Source: Owenia fusiformis (lineage: Eukaryota > Annelida > Polychaeta > Sabellida > Oweniidae). Taken from it: a DNA stretch of 64,000 nucleotides. A model generated the notes under the pieces. It was not told the DNA's origin and ran no database searches. It worked only from the letters and a program-made list of their open reading frames with translations. The stretch covers positions 17,449,759 to 17,513,758 of the forward strand of contig CAIIXF020000009.1 in the NCBI GenBank assembly GCA_903813345.2. Direction: 5' to 3'. Below, in pieces: positions 45,438-56,112 of the stretch. Made by a program: the position numbers and the translations under genes. How positions within the stretch are numbered: the first letter of the stretch is position 1; the number at the start of each line of letters is the position of its first letter.

Positions 45438-47169
45438 ATGCCCGCCATGCATTCAACATACACCTGCCACTGTGGTAAACGGTATAAACGAGCTACTGGT
45501 TTGGCAAGACATAAACGTTTGCAACATAACGCTAATTATCAGACATATCAATGTCACTGCGGGAAAGTATTCAACAGAAAGGAAAATTTAACTAGGCACG
45601 AAAAACTGCATAAACCCCCGGAATTTCATTGTGATCTGTGTAATCAAGAGTTTTACAGGAAGGACAAACTGGAAACCCATAAAAGATCACATATTAATCA
45701 ATCGGGTGGTGGACCCTCTAAGGACAGTACGACATCGGATTCGACAGCAACATCTCCTGAAGACTCGGAAACATCAACAACCTCGTCAAGTGACCAATCA
45801 TCCCCCTCACAGTCAACCTCTGAAGATATCGAATGCGATTTCGAGAACGAGGCTCTAAACGGAATATTGAAAACAGTGGAAATAAACGCCATTGGTCTTT
45901 CAAAATTTGACCCTCTGCGTTTCTTTAAGGAGAAAGAGGCCAAGATAAAGGATATTCTACTAAAACAAATGAAGAAGAAGGGGGGCATCAAGTGGTACGC
46001 GTCTATTAAAGTCCAATTTAAAAAAGATAAAAAAGAAAGTACAGAAATCACTCAGCCGCACTTTAGGGGTCATTGTCATATCGCAATGAAGCCAGATGAT
46101 TTGAAAGAGTCGTGGCAAGAAACTATAAAAAAGATATACGACTCCTTCATAAAGTATCAACGTGAGGGAAGTGCGTGGATCCTTGATCATGTCATAAGTT
46201 TCAAAGTTCATATGGTAAGATGGAAGCCAATCCGGGGTTCGAGCTATATACCAACACCTTTTAAACTACGAAATAAAAAGACAATTATCAATGTGCAGAA
46301 CAAAGACAAAAGATGTTTCTTATGGTCTGTACTATCATCCCTCTATCCACAGCGCAAAGATCCACAACGAGTTTCGAAATATAAGAACTTAACCAGCCAG
46401 CTCAACATGGATGGTATCGCATATCCAGTAAAATTGACAGATATACCTACTTTTGAAACAAACAACCAAATTTCAGTCAACGTATTCGGTTATGATAAAG
46501 AAGTGTTTCCTCTGTATATCACTAAACAGAGGCGAGTCACGCATGTCAACCTCCTGCTCATTTCAAATCAGAGAACGTCGCACTTTTGCTGTATTAGGGA
46601 CATGAGTCGTCTGTTAAGCCACACCACGGCGCATAACGGTAAACGTTATTTCTGCGACTACTGTCTACATGGCTTCATGCGAAATGACTTACTTCAAAAC
46701 CATATGAAACACTGTCAGATGTATGGTCCACAGAAAATCGAAATGCCATCAGAGGAGGACAAATGGCTCTATTATAAAGATGTCAGCAAACAGCTTAGAG
46801 TACCCTGGATAGTTTATGCTGACTTCGAGGCTGCCACGGATAAAGTTCAGAGCTGTCAACCAGACCCTAGTTATTCCCATACTCAAAAGATGACTCAACA
46901 CAGACCATCAGGTTTTGCATATAAAGTGGTTGGACCTACCGAAGACCTTACCAAACCAACTGTTGTGTATAGTGGTGACAATGTCACAGATACATTTATC
47001 CAACATATGGTAAAGGTGCAAGATAGGGTTGATCTATGGTACAAACACGAACAGAAACCGATTAATATGAAACCTGAAGACTGCGATTCCTTCAACAAGG
47101 CTGTAAACTGTCACATTTGTAAGATGCCCTTGGGTGATGATAGAGTGAGGGACCACGACCATGCTACAG
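45438..47169 (+). CDS. POLB: Polinton polymerase exon 1
   Basis: Encodes the zinc fingers, the N-terminal domain and Exo I. It ends in phase 1 at donor ACAG|GTACAC inside the RDHDHATG motif. Without splicing, the frame stops six codons into the intron. Confidence 0.93.
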
Positions 47170-49690
47170 GTACACATAAATAACGCTAATAAATTAGAAT
47201 TGAAATCGTAAAATGCATATTTTTGAAAGGGTTTATATTTTAATTTAAATTGTGTTATAGGTCTATTCAGAGGGGCAGCCCACAATGCGTGCAATGTCAA
47301 TTTCCAATTCAGAGGCAAAATCCCAGTTGTATTCCACAATCTAAAGGTATGTCGCAATAGTATGAAAACAGGTATTATCAACGAGTATAAACGTACTAAT
47401 CTATTTACTTAATAAAATAATCAATAAATATGAATTGCTCTTATTTACAGAATTATGACGCCCATCTCATTATGCAGTCTATTGGCCTTTATCAGCATGG
47501 AAAACTGAAGGTGATTCCAACGAATATGGAACGATACATATCATTCTCGATGGGTTCTATGGACTTCATAGACTCTTTTCAGTTCTTAGGTACCTCTCTT
47601 GAGAAACTGACAAATAATCTTCTCCAAGAAGGGAAAGAAAAATTTCAACATCTAATTTCGGAATATAAAAATACAGAGGAAAGAGACTTACTATTGAGGA
47701 AAGGAGTGTTTCCTTACGCTTGGTTCGACAATGTCGAGAAGTTTAAGAATCTACAATTACCTTCTCAGGGCGCCTTTTTCAATGATTTGACAAATGAAAG
47801 TTTGAGTGATGCAGACTACGAGCATTCGCAAAATGTATGGAGTACATTTAAAATGAAGACGTTTCAAGAATATCATGATCTGTATCTGAAGACTGATGTC
47901 CTCCTGCTTACAGATATATTTGAAAGCTTCAGGAAACTTTCAATGGATATGTATTCGCTAGATCCCGCACACTATTACACCGCTCCGGGATTGTCCTGGT
48001 CAGCTGCCTTAAAGTACACTGGCGTTCGTCTAGAACTTTTCACCGATCCTGATATGCATCTTTTCATAGAATCGGGATTACGAGGAGGCATCTCTATGAT
48101 TTCCCAGCGTTATGCAAAAGCAAATAATCCACTTCTTTCGAGTCACAAGGCAGATGAACCAAAATCATACATTTCATATCTAGATGCTAATAATCTGTAT
48201 GGTTGGGCTATGAGTAATCCCCTACCCACTCATGGATTTCGATGGCTTGATGATAAAGAAATCGAAGCATTAGACATTGAAAGCGTTTCTGAAGAATCGA
48301 AAGATGGCTACATCTTAGAAGTTGATTTGGAGTATCCCAGTGAACTGCACGATACACATTCCGACTATCCATTAGCACCGGAGTCATTGGTAATAGATGA
48401 TGAGATGGTATCTCCCTTCTGCAAAGGGCTTGCAAAAGAATTGCAGTTGGGAAGTGGAAAAAACAAGAAACTAGTGCCGAATTTAGCAAACAAAGAGAAG
48501 TATGTTCTGCATTACAGAAACTTGCAGCAATATAAAACATATGGCTTGAAAGTAACAAAAACACATCGAGTGCTGACCTTTAGCCAATCGAGATGGCTAA
48601 AACCCTATATCGACTTAAATACAGAGAGAAGGAAGTTGGCTAAGAATGGCTTCGAGAAGGACTTCTTTAAGCTCATGAACAATAGGTAAGTAATCCAATA
48701 ACACCATGACTGTACTAATAAGTATGTACTGATTGAATAATATACAAAAAAAAAATCTTTCAAACTTTACATAACTTAAATACGACATAATATGTTGCTT
48801 CTGATTACAGTGTCTTTGGCAAAACGATGGAAAACTTAAGAAAACGACGCAATATACAACTGGTCCACAAGGAATTAAGAATGTTGAAGTTGGCGTGTAA
48901 ACCATCGTTTCATGCATTCAGCATTTTTACCGATGACTTGGCGGCAGTGGAGTTAAGAAAGACAAAACTGTACCTCAATCGGCCAATCTACTGTGGATTC
49001 ACTATATTGGATGTGAGCAAGACCTTGATGTATGAATTCCATTATGGTCACATAATACCCAAATATGGATCCGATGCCAAGCTGCTGTTCACAGACACTG
49101 ACAGGTATACCTATGTATTGATTTAAATATCTCCCAATCTACCGAATTCAAACAATTTAATTCATGAAATCTTAATTGTCAACTATTTGTCATTATTTTA
49201 TTTATTCTATTTAATTTTTTTTTTTAGTTTGTGTTATCACATACAAACGGAAGACATCTATGGTGATATGAGTAAGAATTTAGAGTTATACGACACGTCT
49301 GATTATCCAAAAGACCATCCACTGTTTTCGACAAACAACAAGAAAGTCATTGGCAAATTCAAAGATGAGACTGCCGGTGTAGCTCCTTCTGAATTTGTCG
49401 GACTGAAGCCCAAGATGTATTCCCTCTTGGTCGATGGTGAAGCCAAGAAAACGGCTAAAGGTGTGACTAAATGTGTCGTGAAAAACACCATTACCCACGA
49501 TGATTACAAAAATTCTGTCCTTAGTAGACAACTAATGCTGTCGACCATGAAACAATTTCGGTCAATCAAACACGAAATCTTCATGATAGGCATCAACAAA
49601 GTCAGCCTTAATCCCTACGATGACAAACGATTTATTCTGGATGATGGCATCACAACTTTAGCCCATGGACATTACAAAATAAAAAGGTAA
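45438..49690 (+). CDS. POLB: Protein-primed family B DNA polymerase with zinc fingers (five exons)
   Basis: This enzyme would copy the element. Exons: 45438-47169, 47261-47346, 47451-48685, 48811-49104 and 49228-49690. The introns are 91, 104, 125 and 123 bp, all GT-AG, and the joined frame is 1,269 codons. Three zinc fingers lie at about residues 9-87 (the first two use an unusual C-X-C spacing), then a Ser/Thr-rich linker, a CDYC finger at about 404, and Exo I YADFEA at about 458. An endonuclease VII-like CHIC..RDHDHATG zinc site near 557 spans the first junction. Exo II NLKNYDAHL is at about 604 and Exo III YLKTD at about 747. Polymerase motif A is DANNLYGWAM (about 850), motif B NNSVFGKTMEN (about 1018), and motif C FTDTDS (about 1115). 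All catalytic acidic residues are present. The stop overlaps a perfect donor (AAAAG|GTAAGT), so an alternative spliced tail is possible. Confidence 0.95.
47261..47346 (+). CDS. POLB: Polinton polymerase exon 2
   Basis: 86 nt between TGTTATAG and AAAG|GTATGT. It completes the zinc site (FRGAAHNACN) and begins Exo II (VVFHNLK). Too short to stand out as a frame of its own. Confidence 0.9.
47451..48685 (+). CDS. POLB: Polinton polymerase exon 3
   Basis: Runs from NYDAHLIMQ (Exo II) through Exo III to polymerase motif A and the start of motif B (FFKLMNN). Phase 2 donor AATAG|GTAAGT. Confidence 0.93.
48811..49104 (+). CDS. POLB: Polinton polymerase exon 4
   Basis: Acceptor CTGATTACAG. It starts with the rest of motif B (VFGKTMEN) and ends inside motif C (FTDTD) at donor GACAG|GTATAC. 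Confidence 0.93.
49228..49690 (+). CDS. POLB: Polinton polymerase exon 5 and stop
   Basis: Acceptor in a poly-T tract (TTTTTTAG). It completes DTDS and reads through the thumb region to GHYKIKR and TAA. Confidence 0.9.
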
Positions 49691-50017
49691 GTATGATGTT
49701 TATTGTCTATCTAATCAACTCATATCCTCTACAACCCTCAACCCACATTCCTCCTTATCTCCTCACTACATCCTTGCCTCTTCTCTACCTCTGAGTTCTC
49801 CCTAATTCCTCCCTCCCGACCTCTATCTCCCTCCCGACTCCCCTTATCCTCCCTTTCCTCTCCAAATGATTCGATTCATTATCCTCCTTAGAGTACCCAA
49901 ACTTCTAAAATTGTTAGCCAATCAGATTACATTTCATAAAATAGATACTTTCAACCAAAATATATTAATCTACTTCTTAATTTACTTCATTGCGAAAAGT
50001 TTGTTTCAAGAGGCAAC
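49691..50017. other. Polymerase-ATPase intergenic region with a pyrimidine tract
   Basis: 49,720-49,865 is C/T rich (CTCCCTCCCGAC-type). The ATPase promoter probably lies here. There is no room for a capsid gene. Confidence 0.5.
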
Positions 50018-51573
50018 ATGTCTCATTATTGTTCTGAATGTAAAATGAGCTTTACCAGACGGGATAATTTACAGCGTCATACTAGAAAATACCATAATAG
50101 TATTGATAACTTAGGAGGTGATTCGAGTTTGATATTGCAGCATCCATTTACAATGATAGCAGGTATATTTATGATACATTATCATTGAGAAAATAATAGA
50201 CTGGACACCAATAATCATAAATTTATAGTTTATATTCTCTACTTTCAGCGGGGCCGACGTCATCGGGCAAAACATGGATGGTTAGACATCTTATTAGGAA
50301 TGCTCAACATCTTATAAACCCATCTCCTAGAAGAATCATTTGGTGCTATGGTCAGTGGCAATCAGCGTATGAAGAAATGAAAAACATCCCAAATATAGAA
50401 TTTGTGAAAGGTATACCCGATGAGTTGGATGACCCTACATACTTAGATATCGAGATACCCAACCTTATTGTCCTGGATGATCTTATGACTAAGGCAACTA
50501 AAGATTCGCGTATATCAGATCTCTTCACAAAAGGTAGTCATCATAGAAACTTATCGGTAATATGTTTGATTCAGAACATGTTCCATCAGGGGAAAGAGAA
50601 TAGAACTATGAGCCTCAATACACACTACATGGTTTTATTCAATAACCCCCGAGATCGCCAACAGGTGGCGTTTCTATCAAGACAGATGTATCCTGAAAAT
50701 GCCTCAAAGATTACACGGGCCTACAACAGCGCCACCAATCGACCATATGGTCACTTGTTGATAGATCTTAAACAAAATACATCAGAACATCAGCGTTTGA
50801 AACCAAATGCCTTCAACATAAACGAATTTCAGCAATATACACCCTCTACAAAAACTGCAAAAAAATTCGACAGTCAGGAAGAGCATAGAAATCAAGATAT
50901 AACCAATATAAAAGCGGGCATATCATCTCATTTTCCCCATTTAACATCTAACACAGAAGATATCGACATGGTCTCGTGTGACGATTGTGGTTTAGTCTTT
51001 GACAGCATTCACGATTTGCAACGACATATAAAAAATTGGTGTCAGGATCAAGGCTCATTACCCAAGAGGAGGAAGTTAGAATCTACTCCTCCATTAGACG
51101 AGAAGTTTACTCATGAAGACGATGATGATTTGCAAGCAAATGAAACATTTGCCTATTTTAAAAAGTGGGCTATAGAAAGAATCAACAAAGAAAGTTACCG
51201 ACAAAAAGTGACTGAGTATACGGAGAGAGGAATGGATGAGAGGGAGGCTAAGGAAAAAGCAAAGAAGAAACTTTTCGCAAAGTACAAAAACGAATTTCTT
51301 GAAAACTACAAACAGTTGGTCGAATTTTTTTTAGGTTTGAAAGACAATGCATTCCACAAATATGTTGTAGATACTATAGACAATATGATAAGAAGAGGTG
51401 TTTCTAGAAATCGTGCCATTAGAATCACACTTTTTAAAAACAATCACAAATTTGACGAGCTCTTCCTCAATGACACAGACCAGGAGGAAAGTAGCTCCGA
51501 AGAAGAAGAGAGTGAATCTGAAAACGAGGCCGTTGAATCTGAAAACGAGGTCGTTGAATCAGACAGTGAGTGA
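50018..51573 (+). CDS. A32-like P-loop ATPase fused to zinc fingers (two exons)
   Basis: Exons 50018-50162 and 50249-51573 (intron 86 bp, GT-AG) give 489 codons. Order: a C2H2 finger YCSECKMSFTRRDNLQRHT at about residues 4-27; Walker A GPTSSGKT at about 51-58; Walker B LIVLDDLM at about 122-129; a sensor-like SVICLIQNMFHQ segment; a C2HC finger CDDCGLVFDSIHDLQRH at about 292-313; a Lys/Glu-rich helical region; and an acidic Ser/Glu tail. Such ATPases in Polintons and related viruses are thought to package DNA into capsids. With no capsid gene here the role is open: packaging by a helper's capsid, or a different DNA-handling job. The exon joint falls just before the P-loop, so the downstream ATG at 50278 would miss the nucleotide site. 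Confidence 0.85.
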
Positions 51574-51632
51574 TAAATATTGACGATTTCAAGAGATTTC
51601 ATCATTCGCGAGTTAGATATTAATGGTATAAG

Positions 51633-52730
51633 ATGGCATATCGAGACTATTTGAAGAAACTATATTATGACAGTCAGCATTCTGGAGCATTTGCCGGGCC
51701 GGAGAAACTCTATAGGACTGTGCTGAACGATGGAAAATATCAGCTGTCTCGTTATCAGATAAAGAAATGGTTGGACAATCAAGAAGCTTATAGTCTGCAG
51801 AGACCTTATAAGAAACGATTCGCTCGTAACAAAGTATATGTCTCGCATATTGACGAACAATGGGATGCAGATCTTATGGATGTCTCTAATATATCATCGC
51901 AGAATGAAGGGATAAAGTATATCCTGGTTGCGATTGACATTATGTCTCGCTTTGCCTGGGTTAGACCGCTACACTCCAAAACTGGAAAGGCAGTGGCGGA
52001 GGCTTTCGATGATATATTGAAAGAAGGTCGACAACCAGATGTCTTTAGGACGGACAAAGGTCAAGAATTCCGCGCTAAGGTTGTACAAACATTGTTGAAT
52101 AGATGGGGAGTCCGCCATTTTGTTACGGGTAATACCCCCAAGGCCAACTATGCAGAAAGATTGATAAAGACGTTAAAGACTAAAATAATGAGGTATATCA
52201 CGTACAAACAGAACCATAGATTTATAGACAATTTACAAAACTTTGTGAAGAGTTATAACGCCACTTGGCATAGGGGTATAAAAATGGCTCCTAAAAATGT
52301 ATCTAAAGACGATGAATTGGTTATTTGGTGGCGGATGTATTATCCTAAATCAACTATCGTTAAAACCAAATCTAATCACATCTTTAAATTCCCCATTGGA
52401 GCTCTGGTAAGAATTACCCAGTCGAGACATGTTTTTAGTAGAGAATACGACCAACATTGGACAGGGGAAATTTTTAAAGTAACGAAACGTTTTATTAGGC
52501 AGGGCCTCCCATTATATCGTTTAAATGATTTTCAAAATGAAGACATTAAGGGTACTTTTTACCAATCGGAGCTTCAAAGAGTACAAGCGAATGAAGATGA
52601 TATTTGGAAAGTAGAAAAAATCTTGAAAACACGAACTAGACGAGGGCAACGGGAACATTTAGTGCGTTGGCAATATTGGCCAAAAAAGTTTGATTCGTGG
52701 GTTAAAGATTCCGATTTAATACCTTTGTAA
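51633..52730 (+). CDS. INT: DDE integrase with chromodomain
   Basis: A retroviral-type integrase that would insert the copied element, making the 6 bp target duplication. It is intronless, 365 residues. The RNase H-fold core holds Asp in WDADLMDVS (about residue 80), Asp in RTDKGQEF (141) and Glu in KANYAERLIKTLK (175), so 33 residues separate the last two by my count. A C-terminal chromodomain (about 318-365: VEKILKTRTRRGQREHLVRW, then FDSWVKDSDLI) would steer insertion to particular chromatin. It starts 59 bp after the ATPase stop; the N-terminal QHSGAF.GPEKLYR segment is typical of Polinton integrases, supporting this ATG. Confidence 0.95.
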   Translation: MAYRDYLKKLYYDSQHSGAFAGPEKLYRTVLNDGKYQLSRYQIKKWLDNQEAYSLQRPYKKRFARNKVYVSHIDEQWDADLMDVSNISSQNEGIKYILVAIDIMSRFAWVRPLHSKTGKAVAEAFDDILKEGRQPDVFRTDKGQEFRAKVVQTLLNRWGVRHFVTGNTPKANYAERLIKTLKTKIMRYITYKQNHRFIDNLQNFVKSYNATWHRGIKMAPKNVSKDDELVIWWRMYYPKSTIVKTKSNHIFKFPIGALVRITQSRHVFSREYDQHWTGEIFKVTKRFIRQGLPLYRLNDFQNEDIKGTFYQSELQRVQANEDDIWKVEKILKTRTRRGQREHLVRWQYWPKKFDSWVKDSDLIPL

Positions 52731-53102
52731 TTTGTGTATGATTCAATGAAGAATTTTGAATGTTATAATGTAAATATGTATTATAGTTGATGTATTTTGA
52801 AAAGAAATGTGTTGACGAATTAGCAAATAAATATTTATCCCAACCAAATGTAACATCCATTAAACGGTATGATCTTAAATCGATGAAGGACGTTACACTA
52901 ATTAAAGTTGATGGATGGTTGATTGATAATCGATAATCGAGCTAGGTCCGCACTTTAAAGTACAGTCCAGAGTAATTTGTTTTGTAAACTGACAGCTGGA
53001 TGACCTTAAAACGATAAGACCTCGCGAGTACGAAACGCCTGGTTGATAGGTAATCGATAATCCGCCTGGGCCGCACTTTATAAATAAGGCAGTGACATTT
53101 AC
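52731..53102. other. Polinton right subterminal non-coding region
   Basis: An AATAAATATT sequence at about 52,825 may serve as the integrase poly(A) signal. Two related blocks follow (TTGATTGATAATCGATAATC at about 52,919 and TTGATAGGTAATCGATAATC at about 53,043), each followed by a .CCGCACTTTA.A segment. They share TAATCGATAAT with the left subterminal region. Confidence 0.55.
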
Positions 53103-53407
53103 GACGCGTACTGGTTTATCGATTTATTGTTTTTGGCGGGAATTCGAATAGTATCCTTACAGTAAACGTACAAACGTGGGGTAGGGCGTCCGTTACCCTT
53201 AGGGCCCGAGATTCCCGAAATATGTACACGCCACCACGCCGAGGGGGGAGGGGTGGGGTCCCCGTATGTGCCTCCCGAGCTCAGGGAGGCTCACAGATGT
53301 CCCTCCCCATTGGAGCCCATGTTAGGGAGGGTAATATGAAAAATCGTGTCCCTCCCCATAGGACTCAATGTTAAAGGTGCGTCAGAACTCTCGTTTCTGT
53401 AACTACT
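53103..53407 (-). repeat. Polinton right terminal inverted repeat
   Basis: Complement of the left repeat, 305 bp, ending GTAACTACT immediately before the second GATAAA. Confidence 0.95.
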
Positions 53408-53413
53408 GATAAA
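53408..53413. repeat. Right target-site duplication GATAAA
   Basis: Six bases directly after the CTACT terminus, identical to 44076-44081. Confidence 0.93.
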
Positions 53414-56100
53414 ACTTACTTTTTTTGTGAAATCTTGGGGAGATATTAGCCTTGTCTAGCTCACAGCTAATTACGCCATGGTATTGAATGCAAGTGTCAC
53501 TGAGAATATTTCAAGCAAAGATACAATACAATTGTGATTATGCTTCTCATTCAGTATTCACGCCTTGTTTTTAAAAGAAGTTGCACAGCGTTATATAAAA
53601 TGATACGGTGATAAAGCAGTCATGAAAATTAGAAGTTAGAATCACGTTCCCACTTTTATAGCAATTTATTATGGGTTAGTGACTTTAATTAACTGGACTT
53701 AAGATATTGCCGCGAGAAACTCCTTGAGGAGAACGTGGTTTAACTTGAGATAGCAATTCTTGAATACACAAAGGGCTTTTAGCAAAAATTGAATACCGTC
53801 GCATCTAGAATACAAATCTGGTCGATCAGACAATCATCCTTAATCCAGGAATTCATTTTATAGTCTCGGATATAACCAGGAACTTTAGCATGAATTTAAA
53901 GAGAAGAACAAATAATGGCATAGGGAAGTTTCCTGCTTTGACAGCTCCCGTTCAAGTAATTTTCAGTAAAATAATGTTTCTGACATTTCCACCTGAACTC
54001 GACGTTATAAGTCAGCATCGTTTCTAATCAAGGTTAATCTTGTGGTCAGAAAAAGCATGCGTGATTATATCGTCTCTAGATTTACAGATAAATGCAGCCA
54101 AGTGTGAATGAGAGCATCACAAATGATAGCATTTGTGTTATTTATTAATATGGGGCTCAATGGATGTCATCAATTCTAAGACAAAGTACAACTAGATATA
54201 GTTTATGTGAATGAATACGACCGTTGTCACCAGAGTAACCTAATAAATATGTCGCTTTAAAAACTTGATTCCTATTGAACTGCTTTTAAAGGAGGCCTGG
54301 GATCGTTTCAATTATCGATTTACGATAAAAAAAAACTAAGCTTGTCATAAATCCATTTCAACAAAAATATGCTTGGATTATAAGTATAATTATGATATAA
54401 ATAGGACTCTTTTTTAAGCTTGGATTTATCTAACTGGAATCTGAAATCGTAAAACAAACAACTCCGGTGTTAAAGTCTGAAAGTAAATATATTGTCCCAT
54501 GGTAATTTAGGTCCGCATGTCCATATACCCTTGGAACCAAGGTCCTTCGGTCTTAGTCGGACCATAATTCCGTCCTATTGTTGTACTTAAAGCTTCTAAA
54601 TATTATAAAGAAGACACGGCCGTTTTCTCCAGTAGGACCCCAATTACGTTCACACAGTCGATGGTCCCTTTAAGTGCATTAATAAGTTAAAATGATTTTG
54701 TTGGTCTCATCTGGTAAGGTTACATTGCAAATTATTTGAAATTAATAACTAAAGTTATTAAATGCGTCTACCTTGATTTTTGTTATGGACGCCCACCTAC
54801 ACTGACCATTCGCCATCAAAAGGCGTATGGCAACAGTAGTTTTTATGCCTCCTCAAAATCAAAATACGTCGCATGGCTGCCGTAGCAAATGTAACTGCTT
54901 AAGTATCCGACCGCAGAAATTCTAAGGTGACCGTAGGAATGTTACTGGCCGCAGAAATGATAGACCGTACGTCGCCGTTGCAAATGTGACCGGGGCTTAA
55001 ATTAACTCAATGTGTCACACATTCTTACTAAGGTCTTCATGGAGATGTAGCAAAAATCCACAATCCATGTTGTATGCTGATACTGTGATCTAAATCGTAA
55101 CTGATGGTTTTAATGAAAATTTGCCCAAAACATCACATTTTCTGATTACAAAAGTGAATACTTTGACAACATACATCGCACACGATTAACCTTTGGTCCA
55201 GGACCAATAACACTAAAGATTTTGGTCCGATTGGGACCACACACTCAAGCAGGCAGGGCTGTATTCTCCCAAAATTATTAGGGAATTAGGTCAGTCGGTT
55301 CATATTTTCTAGTGACAATGGTCGGAAGGACCAGGAATAGTTTGACACGAGCCTAGCAGACATATGAAAATAGATTCGTAACTTTTTGTGAATCAGCTCA
55401 AAATTGCTTATTCAGCACATTTTATCATTTCCAATATTCTCTCAAAATATCTCATGATGGATATCCATCAGAAAGGAAAGCTTCATTTTTCATGATCAAT
55501 GTTCTGTTTGCGGATCCAAACAGTCACATTGCAAGATGAGAAACATATGCTGTTTATCAATTATATTCCAACTACCAGGAAGTCATAATGAAGGAAAGCA
55601 GAGCCATTCATCTTAGTAAATTAATTTTGAAAAGGGAAATATCCTTTTCTACTGCTGAGACTTGGATGATGCTATGGAGTATTTGCACATTATGTTTGAG
55701 TTGAAATGACTACATATCTCCCCTCCAAAAGTTATAGGTCTTCAAACTTAGAATTATTTTTCAAAAAACTACTCCCATTGAAATAACAAGGAAGGCGAAA
55801 TGATTTTCAAAAATGACTTTGAAGCTCTCTAACTTTAGTATTCATAAAGTAAACTAAAAACTTAGCGTTAGACAATTCAATTTTCTATATAAGATTTATT
55901 TTTTGGTGAATCTTCTACTGGATAGATATCTAGAAATCAGATTTGCCCCGAACCCACCATTTTCCATTGATTTACATGGGAAAGACGATTTTCAAAAATT
56001 CATCAAATTTATCATCAAATTTCCACCTATTGGGAAAAAATTGGGAAAATGTTGAGGCATTGGAAATGAAGTCAAGCTACATTTCCATAATATTTCACAG
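53414..56100. other. Intergenic sequence, nothing recognised
   Basis: 2.7 kb of AT-rich DNA without a matched repeat, RNA gene or motif-bearing frame. Confidence 0.4.
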
Positions 56101-56112
56101 GTTATGTTACCC

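Larger units (their letters stand above)
44082..53407 (+). mobile_element. Polinton/Maverick-type transposon, 9,326 bp, without capsid genes
   Basis: Polintons are self-synthesising DNA transposons that copy themselves with a protein-primed family B polymerase and insert with a retroviral-like integrase. Here the 305 bp terminal inverted repeats start AGTAGTTAC and end GTAACTACT, with GATAAA duplicated at 44076-44081 and 53408-53413; 6 bp is the typical Polinton target size. All three genes read rightward: polymerase, P-loop ATPase, integrase. The usual element is 15-20 kb and also carries major and minor capsid and a maturation protease. None fits in the remaining space: 1.05 kb on the left, 0.33 kb in the middle and 0.37 kb on the right. 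Near-identical TIRs and open frames point to a recent insertion. Confidence 0.95.

Noticed and set aside
45698-46051. Minus frame of 117 codons inside polymerase exon 1
   Set aside because: Antisense shadow of the Ser/Thr-rich linker of the polymerase.
48208-48564. Minus frame of 118 codons inside polymerase exon 3, considered as a capsid candidate
   Set aside because: Exactly antisense to the palm region of the polymerase. No independent start context or motif.
47170-49227. Polymerase frame breaks read as pseudogene frameshifts
   Set aside because: Each break has GT-AG borders and the joined phases restore conserved motifs (RDHDHATG...FRGAAHNACN, NLK|NYDAHL, NN|SVFGKT, DTD|S), so they are introns.
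53414-56100. Possible gene in the largest unannotated gap right of the Polinton
   Set aside because: Only short frames, with no recognisable motif or spliceable exon series.
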